A stretch of DNA of 64,000 bases from Streptomyces sp. 11x1. Its GTDB lineage: Bacteria; Actinomycetota; Actinomycetes; Streptomycetales; Streptomycetaceae. Below are positions 9,271 through 18,021 of this stretch, one piece after another (the stretch's first letter is position 1; each line of letters starts with the position of its first letter). Made by a program: the position numbers and the translations under genes. The notes under the pieces were generated by a model that was not told where the DNA came from, did not search any database, and worked only from the letters and a program-made list of their open reading frames with translations. The stretch covers positions 2,914,001 through 2,978,000 of the forward strand of contig NZ_CP122458.1 in the NCBI RefSeq assembly GCF_032598905.1. The letters run 5' to 3'.

Positions 9271-10467
9271 CTACACGCCGCCTTCCCTCACCGGCAGCAC
9301 CAGGGACAGCGACGTCGAGTAGCTGTCGTCGAAGGGGTCGGTGTCGGAGTCGTAGCCGTCGTTCTCCGACGCCAGGACGATGAGGACGATGAAGCCGATG
9401 CCGAGCAGGATGCCGGCGGCTCCGCAGATGATCCCGGCCAGGGCGTGCCCCGGGTTCGTCGCCTCGCCCCGGCGTGCCTTGGCCCGGCCGACGAAGCCGA
9501 AGATCATGGCCATGATCCCGAGCAGGATCGCGAACGGCCACAGACAGAACAGCACGGCGGCGCAGATGCCGAGCACCATGGCCGCGATCCCGATCCCGTT
9601 GCTCGGCGGCGGCGTCAGGACGGGCCAGGCGTAGCCCGCTCCCGGGCCGGGGTAACCGGCGCCGTGATGGGCCTGCGCACCCGGATACCCCGGGTACTGG
9701 GGGTATCCGTACGGAACCTGTCCCGGCCCTTCGGGGCCGATGGGCGGGGGAGGTACGGCGGCGCCGGGGGCGCCGTAGGGCGCGGAGGCCATGGGCGTCG
9801 GGTAGGACGTGTGGGGCGCGGGGTGTGGTTGATGTGCCTCGGTCGCGCCGGGCGCGGGCGGGGCGAAGGGATTGGGGGCCGGGGCGGGCGTTGGCGTCGG
9901 CTGCCGGTCACCCGGGGGTGCGAACGCGCCGGGAGCGGACAGCACCGTCATCTGGTCGTGCGGCGAGGGCGCGGGAGGGGAGGGAGGGGTAGGAGAGGCG
10001 GCAGGGTTGCCCTGCGCCGGGGTGTCGGCCGGCGCGGCCCAGGGATCGTACGGAGCCTGAGGCGCGGGTGCGGTGGACGCGCCCGGAGCCGACCACGCGG
10101 GCGGAACCGGGGCCGCGGTCTCGGCGGAGCCCGCTGCGTCGGCGGAGTTGGTGGAGTGGGCGGAGCCGGTGGACCCCGTCGGCGTGCTCGGCTTGTCGAG
10201 GGCGACCGTCGGAGTCGGTACCGCGTCCTCCGTCACCGTGGGGAGCGTGGCGCCGTCCACCACGGTCGGCGGGGCGGCGTCGTCGGTCACCGTCGGCAGC
10301 GTCGCGCCGTCCACCACGGTCAGCGGGGCGGCGTCGTCGGTCACCGTCGGCAGCGTGGTGCCGTCGACCACCGTCGGCGGTAGCGCGGTGTCGCCCTGTG
10401 GGGACGCCCACGGGGCCGGCTGTGGAGCGGCCGGTGTTTCCGGAATCGGTGCCTCGTCGGCTGACAT
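9271..10467 (-). CDS. DUF4190-type membrane protein with long Pro-rich N-terminus
   Basis: About 398 residues. The first 270 are low-complexity Pro/Ala/Thr-rich and presumably disordered and cytoplasmic, including three copies of an 18-residue repeat (next entry) and Gly/Tyr/Pro-rich stretches. Two hydrophobic hairpins follow (GIGIAAMVLGICAAVLFCLW with its partner, then IICGAAGILLGIGFIVLIVL), separated by a basic FVGRAKARRGEATNPGHALAG loop. That is the DUF4190 arrangement seen in many actinobacterial membrane proteins of unknown role. The ATG at 10467 has GGGGGA upstream. No function is assigned. Confidence 0.75.
   Translation of the reverse strand: MSADEAPIPETPAAPQPAPWASPQGDTALPPTVVDGTTLPTVTDDAAPLTVVDGATLPTVTDDAAPPTVVDGATLPTVTEDAVPTPTVALDKPSTPTGSTGSAHSTNSADAAGSAETAAPVPPAWSAPGASTAPAPQAPYDPWAAPADTPAQGNPAASPTPPSPPAPSPHDQMTVLSAPGAFAPPGDRQPTPTPAPAPNPFAPPAPGATEAHQPHPAPHTSYPTPMASAPYGAPGAAVPPPPIGPEGPGQVPYGYPQYPGYPGAQAHHGAGYPGPGAGYAWPVLTPPPSNGIGIAAMVLGICAAVLFCLWPFAILLGIMAMIFGFVGRAKARRGEATNPGHALAGIICGAAGILLGIGFIVLIVLASENDGYDSDTDPFDDSYSTSLSLVLPVREGGV
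10216..10377 (-). repeat. three 54-bp in-frame tandem repeats
   Basis: Codons 31-84 of the DUF4190-like gene encode three copies of an 18-residue unit of the form x-TVVDGATLPTVTDDAAP. Copies differ at a few positions (TT for AT, E for D, V for A). The unit length is a multiple of three, so gain or loss of copies keeps the frame. Such repeats are likely to vary between strains. Confidence 0.8.
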
Positions 10468-10672
10468 GAGCGGGTCCCCCTGTGACGTTCCGTGCCGTTC
10501 CGCGTCGTTTCTCCGTCGGACGCGTTCAGCTGTACGTTCGGTCATGCTAAGGCCCGGGGTTAGATGTGTGGACGGCCGCCTACGATGATCCCCGAGTCAC
10601 CGATCAGCCGATCACCCGCGTCCCCCGCAGCAGACCACGGTCCGGGGCGGACGCCGTTCCCGGGGAGGAACC

Positions 10673-11776
10673 TTGACCGACCGCCGCACCGCGCAGGGCG
10701 TGCCCCTGAGCCCCGCCGTCGCCGACACCGCCGCCGTCCCCGGCGCCCGCGACCTGCACGCCTTCATCGCCGGTCTGCCGAAGGCCGAACTGCATGTGCA
10801 CCACGTCGGCTCCGCCTCCCCCCGCATCGTCTCGGAACTGGCCGCCCGCCACCCCGACTCCCAAGTGCCCACGGACCCCGAGGCCCTCGCGGACTACTTC
10901 TCCTTCACTGACTTCGCCCACTTCATCCAGGTCTACCTGTCCGTCGTCGACCTCGTCCGCACCCCGGAGGACGTCCGTCTGCTGACGTTCGAGGTGGCCC
11001 GGGACCTCGCCCGGCAGCAGGTGCGGTACGCCGAGCTGACCATCACCCCGTACTCCTCCACCCGTCGCGGGATCGAGGAGCGGGCGTTCATGGACGCGAT
11101 CGAGGACGCCCGGAAGGCGGCGGAGGCCGAGTTCGGGACCGTCCTGCGGTGGTGCTTCGACATTCCCGGCGAGGCGGGGCCAATCGCAGCCGAGGAGACC
11201 ACGCGGCTCGCCACCGACGACCGGCTGCGCCCCGAGGGGCTGGTGTCGTTCGGCCTCGGCGGACCCGAGATCGGCGTGCCGAGGCCGCAGTTCAAGCCGC
11301 ACTTCGACCGGGCGATCGCGGCCGGGCTGCACTCCGTGCCGCACGCCGGCGAGACCACGGGACCCGAGACGATCTGGGACGCGCTGAACGAACTGCGCGC
11401 GGAGCGCATCGGCCACGGCACCAGCGCGGCCCGCGACCCGAAGCTGCTGGCCCATCTCGCCGAGCGGCGGATCGCCCTGGAGGTCTGCCCGACCTCGAAC
11501 ATAGCGACCCGAGCGGTCCGGACCCTCGAGGAGCACCCCATCAAGGAGTTCGTGGAGGCCGGTGTGCTGGTCACCGTCAACTCCGACGACCCGCCGATGT
11601 TCGGCACCGACCTGAACACCGAGTACGCGGTGGCCGCACGCCTCCTCGACCTCGACGAGCAGGGGGTGGCCGCGCTCGCGAAGAACGCGGTGGAGGCGTC
11701 CTTCCTCGACGAGCCCGGCAAGGCCCGGGTGACCGCCGAGATCGACACCTACACGTCGGCCTGGCTGACCCCCTGA
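10673..11776 (+). CDS. mqnX: aminodeoxyfutalosine deaminase (adenosine deaminase superfamily)
   Basis: A 367-residue metal-dependent deaminase. The metal-binding pair is in AELHVHHVGS (His41, His43), where true adenosine deaminases read HxHLDG. Further landmarks are HAGET (zinc His and catalytic Glu), RIGHGT and the NSDDPPMF aspartates. Among streptomycete COG1816 proteins, S. avermitilis Sav2595 was shown to deaminate 6-aminodeoxyfutalosine in the futalosine route to menaquinone. I recall that protein sharing the HHVGS variant, and its gene lies in the same neighbourhood. This makes mqnX more likely than add. The TTG start at 10673 sits after an excellent GGGGAGGA site. The GDPD gene follows by 26 bp. 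Confidence 0.75.
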   Translation: MTDRRTAQGVPLSPAVADTAAVPGARDLHAFIAGLPKAELHVHHVGSASPRIVSELAARHPDSQVPTDPEALADYFSFTDFAHFIQVYLSVVDLVRTPEDVRLLTFEVARDLARQQVRYAELTITPYSSTRRGIEERAFMDAIEDARKAAEAEFGTVLRWCFDIPGEAGPIAAEETTRLATDDRLRPEGLVSFGLGGPEIGVPRPQFKPHFDRAIAAGLHSVPHAGETTGPETIWDALNELRAERIGHGTSAARDPKLLAHLAERRIALEVCPTSNIATRAVRTLEEHPIKEFVEAGVLVTVNSDDPPMFGTDLNTEYAVAARLLDLDEQGVAALAKNAVEASFLDEPGKARVTAEIDTYTSAWLTP

Positions 11777-11802
11777 TCCGATCGGCACCGGGAACCACCA
11801 CC

Positions 11803-12510
11803 ATGCGCACCGTGACAGCCGTCGCCCATCGCGGCGCCCCCTACCGCCACCGCGAGAACACGCTCGACTCCCTGCGGGCCGGGCTCGAACTGGGCGCGGA
11901 CGTCGTCGAGTTCGATGTACGGACGACCCGTGACGGGGTGCCGGTCCTGCTCCACGACTCGACGCTGAACCGCCTGTGGGAGGTGGACCGGCCGCTGGCC
12001 GCGCTGTCCGCCGCCGAGCTGCGCGGGCTGACGGCCGACGGGGTGCCGACACTCGCCGACGCGCTGCTCGCCACCGAGGGCAGCCGCGTCATGGTGGATC
12101 TGCCGGGTGCGGTGAACCCGCGGGCGGTGCGACAGATCCTCGGCGTCGTGCGGGAGTGCGACGCCGAGGCCCGTGTCTACTACAGCGCCGACCCGCAGAC
12201 CGTGCTCGCGGTCCGCGCCGCCGCTCCCGCGGCCGAGCTGGCCCTGACCTGGAAGACCTCCGCCCCGCCGCGTCCCGCCCTGCTCGACGCCATCCGTCCG
12301 CGCTGGCTGAACTACCGCTTCGGCCTCCTCACCCGCCCCCTGGCGGACCGTGTCCACCGGGACGGCTATCTCCTCTCCGCCTGGACCCCGGACACCCGAC
12401 GCTCCATGCGCCGTCTGCTGTCCTGGGGTGTCGACTCGATCACCACCAACCGCGTCGACGCCCTGTGCACCCTCAGAGCCAGCGGTGAGGGCTACACCTC
12501 GGACCGCTGA
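11803..12510 (+). CDS. glycerophosphodiester phosphodiesterase family protein
   Basis: A 235-residue cytosolic protein with the GDPD TIM-barrel start AHRGAPYRHRENTLDSL, then GADVVEFDVRTTRDGVPVLLHD, giving the catalytic His pair and the metal-binding Glu/Asp. The C-terminal part (LSAWTPDT, GVDSITTNRVD) matches the family's Trp and the end of the barrel. Family enzymes cleave glycerophosphodiesters to glycerol-3-phosphate and an alcohol. The ATG at 11803 is 26 bp after the deaminase stop, so they are likely co-transcribed. The last 19 bp overlap the convergent sigma-factor gene. Confidence 0.85.
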   Translation: MRTVTAVAHRGAPYRHRENTLDSLRAGLELGADVVEFDVRTTRDGVPVLLHDSTLNRLWEVDRPLAALSAAELRGLTADGVPTLADALLATEGSRVMVDLPGAVNPRAVRQILGVVRECDAEARVYYSADPQTVLAVRAAAPAAELALTWKTSAPPRPALLDAIRPRWLNYRFGLLTRPLADRVHRDGYLLSAWTPDTRRSMRRLLSWGVDSITTNRVDALCTLRASGEGYTSDR

Positions 12511-14192
12511 GGCACGGTCGCCGCGTCCGCCGGCCTCTCCCGTGTGACGTACTGCGGCACCGGCGCCGAGTCCTTGCCGTCGTCGCGGACGAGGCCGAAG
12601 CGGATGGCCCCCCGGTCGGGGCCGATGGTGATGTCCTCGGTCACGGCGTCCCAGGTGGAGGGGGCGACGGTGATGTTGTAGTCGGCACCGCGTTCGTTCT
12701 GGGTGAGCGTGACCGTGCCGTCGAGGTAGAAGTACTCGTTCTGCCACATCTGCTGGGTGCCCTCGGGCAGGACGGTGTAGCCGGTGTCGGGGCCGCCCAT
12801 GCTCGAGGTCCTGCCGTCGGCGGAGGTCGGGTCGTCCATGCGGAGGCCGCCGCCCGAGGCGACGTGGAAGAGCTTGCCCTCCAGACCGGTCCAGGCCGGC
12901 ATGACCAGTCCGCCCGGCCGGTACTGGGGCAAGATCTGCCAGCGGACCAGGACGTACCCCCGGCCCGTGAACGTCACGTTGTCGCCCCGGTGGTTCATCG
13001 CGGTCCGCGGGCCACCGCTGCTGGTGATGCCGGACTCGGGCCGGCGCGGGAGGGCGGCGGGCGGGGTGTCCGGGTCCGGCGCCCGGTCCGCCACGTCGAC
13101 GACCGTGCCGTACAGGGTCTTCGGCTCCTTCTCCTTCTCCTTCTTCGGCGACGGGGAAGCCGAGGGGGACGGTGAGGACGACGGCGACGCGGAGCGCGAC
13201 GGGATGCGGGGTTCCGGGGGCGCGGGTCCCCGGGCCGTGCTCAGCGCGGTCGGCGCGGCCTGCGTGGGCCCGTCCCCGGGGGGTTGCGTCACCACGTACG
13301 CGCCCCCGGCGACCATCGTCGCGCTCGCCGTCACCGCGACGGCGGGCTTGGTGAGGGCACCGATCACCTTGGCGGACCAGCTCACGGAGGCGGTCGCGGT
13401 CGTCGCCGCCACGGCCGTCTTGCCGCCGAACGCCAGGGACAGGGTGAAACCCACGGGGACGGGGACCAGGGCGAGCCCGACGAGGAGCCGTTCGGCGGGG
13501 ACGACCTCATCGGGGCGGCCGTGGCCGTCGCAGCGGGCGCAGCCACGGATGTGCCGGGCGATGCGTTTGCGCCACACCGAATCGGGCTGCCCGCTCCAGT
13601 GTGCGGTGACCCGGCCCAGGTCGGAGCAGGAGGCGTCGAGGGCACGGACGATGCCGCGCGCCGTCTCCAGCCGGGCCTTCATCCGCTGGACGCGGACGGC
13701 GGCGTGCTGCCGGCTGACACCGACGGCGGCGGCGAGTTCGCGCCGGGTGAGTTCGCCCGCGACCTCCAGCCACCACAGCGACAGCAGTTGCCGGTCCTCG
13801 CCGTCGAGCCAGCGGACCGCTTCCGCGACCTCCTTGCGTTGCCCTTCCAGCTGCAGTCGCAGCACGGTCAGTTCGGCGAAGTCGGCGGCGCCGTGGGCGT
13901 CGTGGTCGTCCAGGTGGTCGGCGGTGCGGCGGCGTGCCCGGTCCCGTATCTGTCGCATCGCGATCGCGACCAGCCAGGAACGGAAGCTGTCCGGATCGCG
14001 CAGCGTGTCGAGGTTGTCGACGGCGCGCAGCATGGTCTCCTGCACGACGTCGTCGACGTCGGCATGGCCGTTGAGGGCTCGACCGACGATGTTGTAGACG
14101 AGCGGCAACCAGCCCTCGACCAGCTCGTCGAGGGCGCGCCGGTCCCCCGCCTGCGCGGCCGCGATGGTGGACCGCCACTGCCGCCCCTCCAC
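12492..14192 (-). CDS. ECF sigma factor fused to zinc motif, membrane anchor and secreted domain
   Basis: About 566 residues. Residues 1-165 are an ECF sigma factor: region 2 contains DVDDVVQETMLRAVDNLDTL and SFRSWLVAIAMRQIRDRARRR, and region 4 contains LTRRELAAAVGVSRQHAAVRVQRMKAR. A HIRGCARC motif resembling the anti-sigma zinc finger follows, then two hydrophobic segments, a Ser/Pro/Lys-rich linker and about 200 residues with no TM. That last part is rich in aromatic and Gly residues, predicted outside the cell. The layout matches published ECF groups with C-terminal membrane and sensor extensions (such as ECF52/53). GTG 14192 has AAGGGG upstream; GTG 14231 is an alternative. It converges with the GDPD gene, overlapping by 19 bp. 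Confidence 0.85.
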   Translation of the reverse strand: MEGRQWRSTIAAAQAGDRRALDELVEGWLPLVYNIVGRALNGHADVDDVVQETMLRAVDNLDTLRDPDSFRSWLVAIAMRQIRDRARRRTADHLDDHDAHGAADFAELTVLRLQLEGQRKEVAEAVRWLDGEDRQLLSLWWLEVAGELTRRELAAAVGVSRQHAAVRVQRMKARLETARGIVRALDASCSDLGRVTAHWSGQPDSVWRKRIARHIRGCARCDGHGRPDEVVPAERLLVGLALVPVPVGFTLSLAFGGKTAVAATTATASVSWSAKVIGALTKPAVAVTASATMVAGGAYVVTQPPGDGPTQAAPTALSTARGPAPPEPRIPSRSASPSSSPSPSASPSPKKEKEKEPKTLYGTVVDVADRAPDPDTPPAALPRRPESGITSSGGPRTAMNHRGDNVTFTGRGYVLVRWQILPQYRPGGLVMPAWTGLEGKLFHVASGGGLRMDDPTSADGRTSSMGGPDTGYTVLPEGTQQMWQNEYFYLDGTVTLTQNERGADYNITVAPSTWDAVTEDITIGPDRGAIRFGLVRDDGKDSAPVPQYVTRERPADAATVPQRSEV

Positions 14193-14349
14193 GTACGTCC
14201 CCTTCGATCCCGCTGGGCTCACTCTGTTCACTCGGCTGTGTTCCGTACCTTCTCAGCCATCGCTGCGGCTTGGGGAACCTCCGAGGCGGAGATCACACCG
14301 CTCACACTGCTCATACGGCTCGCTCCTGCATGTGGGGAGACAGGGGTGC

Positions 14350-14895
14350 CTACGGAGACGGTGTGGAGACGGCCGGGATAACAGTTTTTCGGTCCCATCC
14401 ACCGGTGAGGGTCTCCAGCCGCTTGATCCGCCGCCGTACGACGTGGAGCGGGATGATCCCGTAGACCCCGAACGACATGTCGATCACGCTCCACCAGAAG
14501 GGGATGTCGCGGATCGGCCCGCAGATCAGGGCCAGCGGGATGATGCCCGCGCAGGCGATCATGCCGACCTCGATAACCCAGATGTTGCGGACCGGGTCAC
14601 GGTAGGGGCCGTAGAAGGACACCGCGATCACCAGGTGCGCGAAGGCCAGCCAGTCCGTGCCGTACAGGAGGAACGGGTAGGTGGCGTCGGCCTCGTCGAG
14701 TCCCGCCCGCACCCGCTCGATCCACTCCACGAGCCCCGGCAGGTACTCCCCGACGGACAGCGACCGCAGCAACTCCTCGGTCCAGCGCAGCTCGTGGACC
14801 AGCGGGAAGGCTGTGGCGCCGCTCAGCACCAGACAGACGACGAAGAAGACCAACCATGCACGGATGCCCTTCAACAGGGCGGCTCTGTCGCTCAT
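14350..14895 (-). CDS. hypothetical four-helix membrane protein
   Basis: A 181-residue integral membrane protein of unknown family. Hydrophobic segments are near residues 13-30 (WLVFFVVCLVLSGATAF), 80-100 (LAFAHLVIAVSFYGPY), 110-125 (IACAGIIPLALICG) and 135-150 (DMSFGVYGIIPLHVV). A basic RRRIKRLE segment lies near the C-terminus. The second region is acidic and may be extracytoplasmic. The ATG at 14895 begins MSDRAALLKG; the longer open frame to 15096 runs through a terminator hairpin and is rejected. No function can be offered. Confidence 0.7.
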   Translation of the reverse strand: MSDRAALLKGIRAWLVFFVVCLVLSGATAFPLVHELRWTEELLRSLSVGEYLPGLVEWIERVRAGLDEADATYPFLLYGTDWLAFAHLVIAVSFYGPYRDPVRNIWVIEVGMIACAGIIPLALICGPIRDIPFWWSVIDMSFGVYGIIPLHVVRRRIKRLETLTGGWDRKTVIPAVSTPSP

Positions 14896-14936
14896 GCCGT
14901 GAGCGTACGCCCCAGCTTGAACGTGTTCAAAAGCGA

Positions 14937-14958
14937 GGGCCCGACAGGTGTCGGGCCC
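14937..14958 (-). terminator. perfect hairpin downstream of the YceI gene
   Basis: GGGCCCGAC pairs perfectly with GTCGGGCCC across a 4-base loop. It starts 29 bp past the YceI stop and ends before the next gene's start. There is no U-run, as is common for actinomycete terminators. Confidence 0.75.
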
Positions 14959-14987
14959 CCACGGGAGCACGGGTTCGCGACGGACCG

Positions 14988-15647
14988 TCAGCCGCCGGGG
15001 GCCGAGCGGATCGCGGCGATGTCGAACTGCAGGCGCACCTTCTCGCTCACCATGGCGCCGCCCTCCGCGAGCCGTTGGTTGTAGGTGAGGCCCCATTCGG
15101 AGCGATTGATGGTGGTGGTCCCGTCGAAACCGACCCGCTCGTATCCGAACGGGTCCATGACGTGGCCTATGTAGGTGAGTTCCAGATCGACGGGACGAGT
15201 GGTGCTCTTGATCGTGAGTTCACCGGCCATGCGGTAGACATCGTTGCCCACGAGACGCACCGCCGTACTGACGAAGCGCATACGTGGATAGGTCGCGGCA
15301 TCCAGGAAATCGCGACCCATCAAATGGGCATCACGTTGTTCCACCCCGGTGTCGACCGACGTGGTGGACAGCACTATCTCGGCCCGCGAACGCGAAGGAT
15401 CACGGCCGTCGAAATAGAGTCGACTCTGATACTCGGTGAACGCGCCTCGCACGGTCGTGACCAGGGCATGCCGGACGGAGAAACCGATACGGCTGTGCGC
15501 CGCGTCGATCATCCATTCGCCGGTCAGCATCGTGAGGGCGGGGTCGGACGTGCCGTCGGGAGCGAATGCCCCGGACTCGTGGGGGAGTCGCGAGGCTGTG
15601 GGGGCTGCCGGGCGGCGCAGGGACGCAGCACGGGTGAACAGGTTCAT
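14988..15647 (-). CDS. YceI-family lipocalin-like protein
   Basis: A 219-residue protein. The segment from about residue 41 (LTGEWMIDAAHSRIGFSVRH) through TEYQSRLYFDGRDPSRSRAEI, SVDTGVEQRDAHLMGRDFLDAATYPRMRF and GELTIKSTTRPVDLELTYIG is the YceI fold. This is an eight-stranded barrel that binds long isoprenoid or polar lipid ligands. The first 40 residues are hydrophilic without a convincing signal peptide, so this copy is probably cytosolic. The gene stands alone with its own terminator at 14937. The biological ligand is unknown. Confidence 0.88.
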   Translation of the reverse strand: MNLFTRAASLRRPAAPTASRLPHESGAFAPDGTSDPALTMLTGEWMIDAAHSRIGFSVRHALVTTVRGAFTEYQSRLYFDGRDPSRSRAEIVLSTTSVDTGVEQRDAHLMGRDFLDAATYPRMRFVSTAVRLVGNDVYRMAGELTIKSTTRPVDLELTYIGHVMDPFGYERVGFDGTTTINRSEWGLTYNQRLAEGGAMVSEKVRLQFDIAAIRSAPGG

Positions 15648-15894
15648 GATTCACGTAACTACGGCACGACGAGATGCGCCGCAACCCTTGGTCGATGAAT
15701 CCGCCCGGTGCGAATCGACCACGAAAGGCCGATAAAACGCCACCACGCGCCGGACCGTTGCATTATCTCCACAGAGTCGCCACGAATTCACTCGCCCCAA
15801 TTACCCCCGGAACGGCCTGAAGAGAAAGGAAGTCAGGCGTATTCACCCAAGTCCGCACAGAGTCGTACGGAGTCATTACCGAGTCACTACGGAG

Positions 15895-16632
15895 TCATGT
15901 GGTGCTCTTCGGCAGCAGTCCACGGGCGAGGGTGTCACGGGCCGCCGCCAGGTGCCGTCCGGCCCGCGCGAGCGAGATCTCGTGATGGCCGGGCAACAGC
16001 GCGTCCACGTCCAGCGCGGCCAGCCGGGTCAGACTGGCGGCGTACTCGGGGACCCGGCAGTCGTGCAGGTTCTGCAGGGAGACGCGTCCCCCTGTGAAGA
16101 CACAGTCCCCGGAGAAGAGTGCCTGGTGGTCGGGGGTGCGCAGGTGGTAGCAGAGGTGGCCGTCCGCGTGCCCGGGCGTAGCGACGGCCCGCAGGACCAC
16201 GCCGCCACCGAGGTCGATCTCCACGCCGTCTGCCAGCGCCTCGACCCGGGGGCAGGGGGCGAAGGTGTAGTCGGCCGGGTAGTACCCGGAGGCCTTTCCG
16301 CGGTCCAGGCTGACGCCCGCTTCGTCGCCTGTCGCGATCCAGCCCGTGGCTTCGGCGCCGGCCAGCACGCGCAGTCCGGGCAGCCGTTCGGCGAGCGCGG
16401 CGGCTCCGCCCGCGTGGTCGGCGTGGCCGTGGGTGAGAAGGAGATGACCGGGGTCGGCGCCGGTTGCACGCACCGCGCGCACGATCGCCTCGGCGGACCG
16501 CCCCGCTCCGGCGTCCACGAGCACACTGTGCCGGGCGCCCCTCACCAGATAGACGTGGCAGTCCAACGCGTCGCTCAGATCGAATCCGTACGCTCCGCTG
16601 GCGACGAGCGTGACATGGTCGGTCAGCCGCAT
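15895..16632 (-). CDS. metallo-beta-lactamase fold hydrolase
   Basis: A 245-residue MBL-fold protein. The di-metal motif THGHADHAGG is at residues 67-76, a later ATPGHADGHLCYHL supplies the next His, GDCVFTGG the bridging Asp, and LLPGHHEI the final His. The fold serves many hydrolases (glyoxalase II, lactonases, phosphodiesterases). The clustered PGHADGHLCYH segment looks like the glyoxalase-II or quorum-lactonase side of the family, but the substrate is not determinable. ATG 16632 follows an excellent GGAGGGG. It lies 137 bp downstream of the second polyamine-binding-protein gene on the same strand. Confidence 0.87.
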   Translation of the reverse strand: MRLTDHVTLVASGAYGFDLSDALDCHVYLVRGARHSVLVDAGAGRSAEAIVRAVRATGADPGHLLLTHGHADHAGGAAALAERLPGLRVLAGAEATGWIATGDEAGVSLDRGKASGYYPADYTFAPCPRVEALADGVEIDLGGGVVLRAVATPGHADGHLCYHLRTPDHQALFSGDCVFTGGRVSLQNLHDCRVPEYAASLTRLAALDVDALLPGHHEISLARAGRHLAAARDTLARGLLPKSTT

Positions 16633-16769
16633 GACGGCCCCTCCTGCTCTCGATACCGACGAGGTCGGAGAGGACCACCCGACGGTTCGGCCGCACGACG
16701 GCCCTCCCCCGCCTTCCCCAACGCCGGTACCGCCCCGGAGGTGACCCCTCAGCGGCACACCGCCCGTCC

Positions 16770-17927
16770 CTAGAGCCCCACGATCCCGTTCCACCGCCGG
16801 GCGAACTCGTGCCGCTCCCCGGAGGTGATGTCCCGGGCGACCGCGAGCCGGGCGCGCATCGCGTCGTCGGGGAAGATCAGGGGGTCCTCGGCGAGGGCGG
16901 CGGTCTCCCGGTCCTTGGCCGAGGCCAGGACGTCGCGGGCCGCCGGGACGGGGCACACGTAGTTGACCCAGGCGGCGAGCTCGGCGGCCACCTCGGGGTC
17001 GTAGTAGTGGTCGACGAGGCGCTCGGCGCTCGCCTTGTGGCGTGCGAGGTTGGGGATCATCAGGGACTCGGACCAGAGTTCGGCGCCCTCCTCGGGCACG
17101 ACGAACCGGATGTCCGGGTCGTCGGCCTGGAGTTGGATCACGTCCCCCGAGTAGGCCTGGCAGGCGAGGACGTCTCCGCTGGAGAGGTCCTTGATGTAGT
17201 CGTTGCCCGTGAAGCGGCGGATGTGGCCGGCGCGGACGCGGGAGGCGACCTGGTCGCAGACGGTGTGGAAGTCGTCCGCCGTCCAGCGGGTCACATCGAC
17301 CCCGTTGGCCTGCATCAGCAACGCGAACGCCTCGTCCAGACCGGAGAGCAGGGTGACCCGCCCCTTGAGGTCGTCCGCCCACAGGTCGGCGACCCGGCGT
17401 ATCTCGCGACCCACCTTCCGCCGGTTGTACGCGATACCGGTGATCCCCGACTGCCACGGCACCGTGCAGGCCCGGCCCGGATCGAAGGCGGGCGACCTGA
17501 GCTGCGGATCGAGATGGCGGCCGACGTTGGGCTGCCGGGCCCGGTCCATCTCCTGCACCCAGCCGAGCCGTACGAACCGGGCGCACATCCAGTCACTGAC
17601 GACGACGAGGTCACGGCCGGTCTGCTGATGGTTCATCAGAGCCGGGCCGATCTTGCCGAAGAACTCGTCGTTGTCGTTGATCTCCTCGACGTAGTCGACG
17701 GCGATCCCGGTGCGCTCCTCGAACGCCTCCAGCGTCGGCCGCTGTGTGTCGTCCTCGTCGTCCGTGTCGATGTAGAGCGGCCAGTTCGACCAGCTCAGCC
17801 GCTTGTCCCGGGCCGAGAGGTCGACCCCGGCCCGGTCACCGGGCGCCACGTAGGCGGCGGGCACACCGCACCCGGCGAGTGCGCCGAAAGCCGCCCCCAC
17901 ACCCAGCAGGGAGCGACGCGTGAACAT
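16770..17927 (-). CDS. second polyamine-binding lipoprotein (PotD paralogue)
   Basis: A 385-residue binding protein. The N-terminus MFTRRSLLGVGAAFGALAGC has a twin-arginine pair and the lipobox LAGC (Cys20), so a membrane-anchored lipoprotein, possibly Tat-exported. The mature sequence parallels the PotD at 5515 segment by segment (SWSNWPLYID, VEEINDNDEFFGKIGPAL, DWMCARFVRLGWVQ, HIRRFTGNDYIKDL, NYVCPV), showing duplication of one ancestor. No permease or ATPase lies beside it, so it may feed the potABC transporter at 2.6-5.5 kb. It is followed upstream by the second aldehyde dehydrogenase on the same strand. The ATG at 17927 gives a proper signal peptide. Confidence 0.87.
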   Translation of the reverse strand: MFTRRSLLGVGAAFGALAGCGVPAAYVAPGDRAGVDLSARDKRLSWSNWPLYIDTDDEDDTQRPTLEAFEERTGIAVDYVEEINDNDEFFGKIGPALMNHQQTGRDLVVVSDWMCARFVRLGWVQEMDRARQPNVGRHLDPQLRSPAFDPGRACTVPWQSGITGIAYNRRKVGREIRRVADLWADDLKGRVTLLSGLDEAFALLMQANGVDVTRWTADDFHTVCDQVASRVRAGHIRRFTGNDYIKDLSSGDVLACQAYSGDVIQLQADDPDIRFVVPEEGAELWSESLMIPNLARHKASAERLVDHYYDPEVAAELAAWVNYVCPVPAARDVLASAKDRETAALAEDPLIFPDDAMRARLAVARDITSGERHEFARRWNGIVGL

Positions 17928-17932
17928 ACGGG

Positions 17933-17985
17933 CCCCCGCGCCCCGATGGGCCGAAGGCCCTACGGGGGCGCGGGGAACTGCGCGA
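17933..17985 (+). repeat. dispersed intergenic hairpin element, copy 2
   Basis: CCCCGCGCCCC pairs with GGGGCGCGGGG, the latter continuing into the shared core GGGGCGCGGGGAACTGCGCG (from 17965). An inner GGGCC-GAA-GGCCC stem stacks inside. It lies in the 94-bp gap between the dehydrogenase stop (18022) and the PotD-paralogue start (17927), so it may attenuate transcription between them. Confidence 0.65.
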
Positions 17986-18021
17986 TCAACCACGACGAAC
18001 CTTCAGCCGACAACCGAACCC

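Noticed and set aside
15648..15894. Short open frames upstream of the YceI gene
   Set aside because: AT-richer intergenic DNA with no SD or domain; more likely promoter sequence.
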